NCBI GenBank assembly: GCA_038211295.1
Contig: JBBQVS010000039.1
Span: 1-34,404, forward strand
DNA: 34,404 nt
From: JBBQVS01 sp038211295
GTDB taxonomy: Bacteria; Chloroflexota; Ktedonobacteria; Ktedonobacterales; Ktedonobacteraceae
Reading direction: 5' to 3'
Part shown: positions 32,031 through 34,404 of the stretch, in pieces
Layout of the letters: every line of letters starts with the position of its first letter
Position numbering within the stretch: position 1 is the first letter of the stretch
The notes under the pieces: model-generated
Seen by the model: the letters and a program-made list of their open reading frames with translations, nothing else
The model's database searches: none
What the model was told of the DNA's origin: nothing
Program-made: the position numbers and the translations under genes

Positions 32031-34250
32031 CTACGGTTCGCTTCCCACACAGACGATTTCAGTATTCCAGGTCTCGCCCGCATCGAGCAGAAGTGACCAG
32101 ACAAAGGTCAGCGAACTGCTCTGATGCGTGCGTTCAAAGCCCGCTTCGGAGCCTGTGACCGTCTCTACAGAGAAACGCCAGAGTGTCGCGGCCTCGCTCA
32201 GGGTAAAGCCGACATCCTGTTGGAGCCAGCTATTGCCAATATGTACCTCGCGTACCTCTGCCACCTCGCCCGTACTATCGAAGTGCGGATTTTCAAGCGT
32301 CTGCCCCGCGATGAGATAGTACGCCTGGTCGTTGCCACCGCCACCGAGCAGGTTGATGTTCCATTCACAGCCAAAACGTGTTTGCAGACGCGACTTGCCC
32401 TTATTCTCAAGCGTGTAGCGCACTACCAGCTTCTCCTCGCCCATTGGCAAGAAAAGCGTCTTTGTGAGCAACACAGGCAAGGGACTCAATGCTCCCGCCC
32501 GTCGTACCTGTCCCTCACGCTGCATTATAACCGAGAGGCTATGCATGTCTTGCTCAACTGTTGTGACATAGGGTTGCTCGACGAAATTTCCTTGCTCCTC
32601 AAACCGCACTTCCGCAAAGCCTTGCAGGGTCAGGCCGGAGGGCAAGAAGTGGTCAATCAAACTGTTGCGACGGTAACGGTCTACGACAAGGTGCCGATCA
32701 AGGTCATGTTCTTTTGTGCGAACCATCGTATGCGGTGAAACTGGTTCATTGTCCGCTTGCCCCACCGTTTGTGTAGTGTTCTGATCCGTGGCAGTATCCT
32801 GGCGTCTGCGCTCCTGCTCGTGTTCACGTAACGTCCGATGGTAGCTTTCCACGCGGCGCGTCATGCCGCTTATCAGATTGTGCGTGCTGCGCCGCATGTC
32901 CCACTCGAAGAGAGTGCCGCCGCGCTGTGGATCGAGATAGAGGTTTTGCTGATCGCTTTCGACGAGAAGTTCGTCATAGGTGTCGCGGTCAAAGTCGGTA
33001 AACTCGTAGTGTTGCCAGGGAGTTTTTCCATGTCGTAGTGTGTCGGCAATGTTCTCCGCTTGAATGAGATGGTGATAGATGGCGGCCCGCACATGCGCCA
33101 TATAAATGCCCCCGAACAGCCCGTGCCAGTAGGTGTCGTTCGCCTGTGCCTGCCACAGATGCACATGACCGCTTGTGTCGCTGATAGGTGAGGCCGCGTA
33201 GACGTTATCATGCACTCGCAACATCTTTTTGTGCTGATTATTGATTTCGGAGTAGCGCACCAGAAAATTGCGCCAGAAGCCGCCGCGCATAAATTGCAGT
33301 ATTTCATCCTGCTTGTCATGCTCCAACTGATGCAAAAGCTTGCCGAACGCAAAGGATTTTTTCGGCGGCAATGCCCACTCAGTCATCTCGATATAGGAAG
33401 AGGTCGGGATATAGACGCGTCCCAACGCGGGATAGGAGCGTGCGTATTCACCCAATGGTGTTGTATGTAGCCATTCGTTATTCTGTTCAAGCGCGGTAAA
33501 AAACTCCTCGATCCAGCCATCGCGCCCGTTTGTTCCCCAGCAGTAGGGGCCAGTTTCGGGCCAACTGCCAAACTTCTCGCCATCATCGCCCATCACCAGA
33601 ACGCGGTTGCCCTCAAGCGTGGCGAGTGAACGCAACGTCTCGATAGTCTCGCTTACGGGCCGCCAGGGAATGGTGTAGCGCAAGGCTTTACTTGTCGCGA
33701 AGACTTTGAGGACGCTACTTTGATCTTCTGTCGCGTAGTAGCCGTACAGGTCATCGTCTTCCAGACCGACGTTCTTGAAATGTACATCGTCGAGAACAGT
33801 CCACTCGATATCGGCCTCGCGTAAAAAGCGCGGCAACGCTGGCTCCCAGACGCGTTCAGCAATCCACATACCCGTTGGCTTCTCGCCGAAGTTCTGTTGC
33901 ACACGCTCCGTGAGCCGTTTAATTTGAGCAAGCTTGTCGTCGTCGGGTATCGAAGGCAGAATAGGCTCGTAGTAGCCCCCGCTCACAATTTCGACCTGCC
34001 CTCGCTTGACGAGTGCCGCGACGCGTTGCAGAAAATCGGGGTGAGCCGTTTCTAACCAGTCGAGCAGTGACCCCGTGTAGTGGAGTGCGAGCCGCACGCC
34101 TGCGTGTCGCTCTAGTGCCTCAATCATAGGAAGATATGACTCTTCATAGACCTGCTGAAAAACCCAGGGGAAGTTGCCCACTGGTTGATGATTGTGGAGC
34201 AGCAATCCCAGGTGGATACTGCTTGTGCGCCCTATCGTCATACGTTCCAT
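32031..34250 (-). CDS. GH57 glycoside hydrolase (4-alpha-glucanotransferase / alpha-amylase type)
   Basis: This 739-residue enzyme is of the GH57 clan that includes the Thermococcus 4-alpha-glucanotransferase. Motifs in order are LHNHQPVGN, GYYEPILP, GMWIAERVWEP with nucleophile Glu132, and GDDGEKFGSWP with acid/base Asp223 (spacing 91, as in the Thermococcus enzyme). The C-terminal half has the DUF1925/1926-like domains (WDMRRSTHNLISG, a beta-sandwich). It acts on alpha-1,4-glucans, probably glycogen, in the cytoplasm; no signal peptide is seen. The ATG at 34250 follows AGGTG; the first codon could also be GTG 34253 or ATG 34238. Its upstream region is occupied by an IS605-type end a few bases away, so its original promoter may have been separated. 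It may work with treT and glycogen turnover (inference). Confidence 0.9.
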   Translation of the reverse strand: MERMTIGRTSSIHLGLLLHNHQPVGNFPWVFQQVYEESYLPMIEALERHAGVRLALHYTGSLLDWLETAHPDFLQRVAALVKRGQVEIVSGGYYEPILPSIPDDDKLAQIKRLTERVQQNFGEKPTGMWIAERVWEPALPRFLREADIEWTVLDDVHFKNVGLEDDDLYGYYATEDQSSVLKVFATSKALRYTIPWRPVSETIETLRSLATLEGNRVLVMGDDGEKFGSWPETGPYCWGTNGRDGWIEEFFTALEQNNEWLHTTPLGEYARSYPALGRVYIPTSSYIEMTEWALPPKKSFAFGKLLHQLEHDKQDEILQFMRGGFWRNFLVRYSEINNQHKKMLRVHDNVYAASPISDTSGHVHLWQAQANDTYWHGLFGGIYMAHVRAAIYHHLIQAENIADTLRHGKTPWQHYEFTDFDRDTYDELLVESDQQNLYLDPQRGGTLFEWDMRRSTHNLISGMTRRVESYHRTLREHEQERRRQDTATDQNTTQTVGQADNEPVSPHTMVRTKEHDLDRHLVVDRYRRNSLIDHFLPSGLTLQGFAEVRFEEQGNFVEQPYVTTVEQDMHSLSVIMQREGQVRRAGALSPLPVLLTKTLFLPMGEEKLVVRYTLENKGKSRLQTRFGCEWNINLLGGGGNDQAYYLIAGQTLENPHFDSTGEVAEVREVHIGNSWLQQDVGFTLSEAATLWRFSVETVTGSEAGFERTHQSSSLTFVWSLLLDAGETWNTEIVCVGSEP

Positions 34251-34263
34251 CACCTACTTCATA

Positions 34264-34404
34264 AATTGACACTTCCCCGCTTAGAAAGCAGGGGAATTCT
34301 TCTTTCGACCAGACGACTTGCTCGTTGTACCTTGCGATACAGGAGTAGCGGCCGTTCTGTCCAGAAGCGTTTCACGGGCTGCGTGTCCCGTAGGTTCCTG
34401 TCTG
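34264..34404 (-). mobile_element. Right end of an IS200/IS605-type element
   Basis: It contains the tnpB 3' end and a G+C-rich hairpin (34275-34294, CCCCGC and GCAGGGG) overlapping the tnpB stop, then GTGTCAA near the probable boundary. This is the usual layout of IS605-type right ends, where a guide RNA (omegaRNA) overlaps the tnpB 3' end. The exact boundary is estimated; the element continues past the window. Confidence 0.7.
34281..34403 (-). CDS. tnpB: TnpB-like RNA-guided nuclease, C-terminal fragment
   Basis: The last 40 residues of a frame that enters from the right edge and stops (TAA) at 34281. It reads RQEPTGHAARET and ends GRKKNSPAF. A variable, low-complexity tail starting near KQEP is common at the end of TnpB proteins. 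The stop sits inside the right-end hairpin. No catalytic domain is visible here, so activity cannot be judged. Confidence 0.65.
   Translation of the reverse strand, partial: RQEPTGHAARETLLDRTAATPVSQGTTSKSSGRKKNSPAF

Noticed and set aside
1..34404. CRISPR arrays, tRNA or rRNA genes
   Set aside because: No regularly spaced repeats with unique spacers, no cloverleaf and no rRNA-like stretch were seen on reading. A computed search was not possible.

Overview
The window is bacterial and chromosomal, with moderate GC. It carries a GH57 enzyme, TreT, a receiver–kinase fusion, a HTH–GAF protein, a two-His DUF305 lipoprotein, a short-Q-loop cytochrome bd and a bacteriorhodopsin-like pump. This mix suggests a filamentous, sporulating Chloroflexota of the Ktedonobacteria type. 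That is inference from gene content; no rRNA or other marker is present.

Region 1 (1–13.3 kb) looks like a respiratory/stress island. It holds a truncated DoxX-like gene, a tandem universal stress protein, and an operon with a ferredoxin/GltD-type flavoprotein followed by two paralogous unknown membrane proteins. These are followed by murB, a SHOCT–TreT operon, cydAB, and a sensorless histidine kinase with an OmpR-type response regulator. Six of its promoters (doxX, usp, Fe-S/GltD operon, SHOCT-treT, cydAB, kinase-regulator) share one architecture: two pairs of TGTGA direct repeats, 11 bp apart within a pair and 20–21 bp between pairs. The last repeat starts 16–17 bp before a TATACT-like -10. 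The kinase-regulator promoter carries it too, so the simplest model is an autoregulated PhoB-like regulon. Its gene content (cytochrome bd, Usp, Fe-S oxidoreductase, trehalose synthesis) recalls hypoxia or dormancy regulons. This is the main discovery of the window.

Region 2 (13.3–16.9 kb) has a DUF305 lipoprotein, a small unknown gene and an Amt ammonium transporter, with a perfect hairpin between the last two. Region 3 (16.8–21.2 kb) is an extracytoplasmic redox operon (Thr-rich anchored peptide, ApbE flavin transferase, ferric-reductase-like haem protein) followed by its own two-component system. Both promoters carry a second, different 11-bp direct repeat (CCAAT-type) placed identically relative to -10.

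Region 4 (21.2–24.7 kb) has a rhodopsin with every key bacteriorhodopsin proton-pump residue, a HTH–GAF regulator and a quinone-reductase-like enzyme. Region 5 (24.9–34.4 kb) has an FtsH protease with an atypical C-terminal part, a pseudo-receiver/pseudokinase, a CAP-domain lipoprotein, a PP2C phosphatase, a class I amidotransferase and a GH57 enzyme. At the right edge is the 3' end of an IS200/IS605-type tnpB, whose element end lies a few bases upstream of the GH57 gene.
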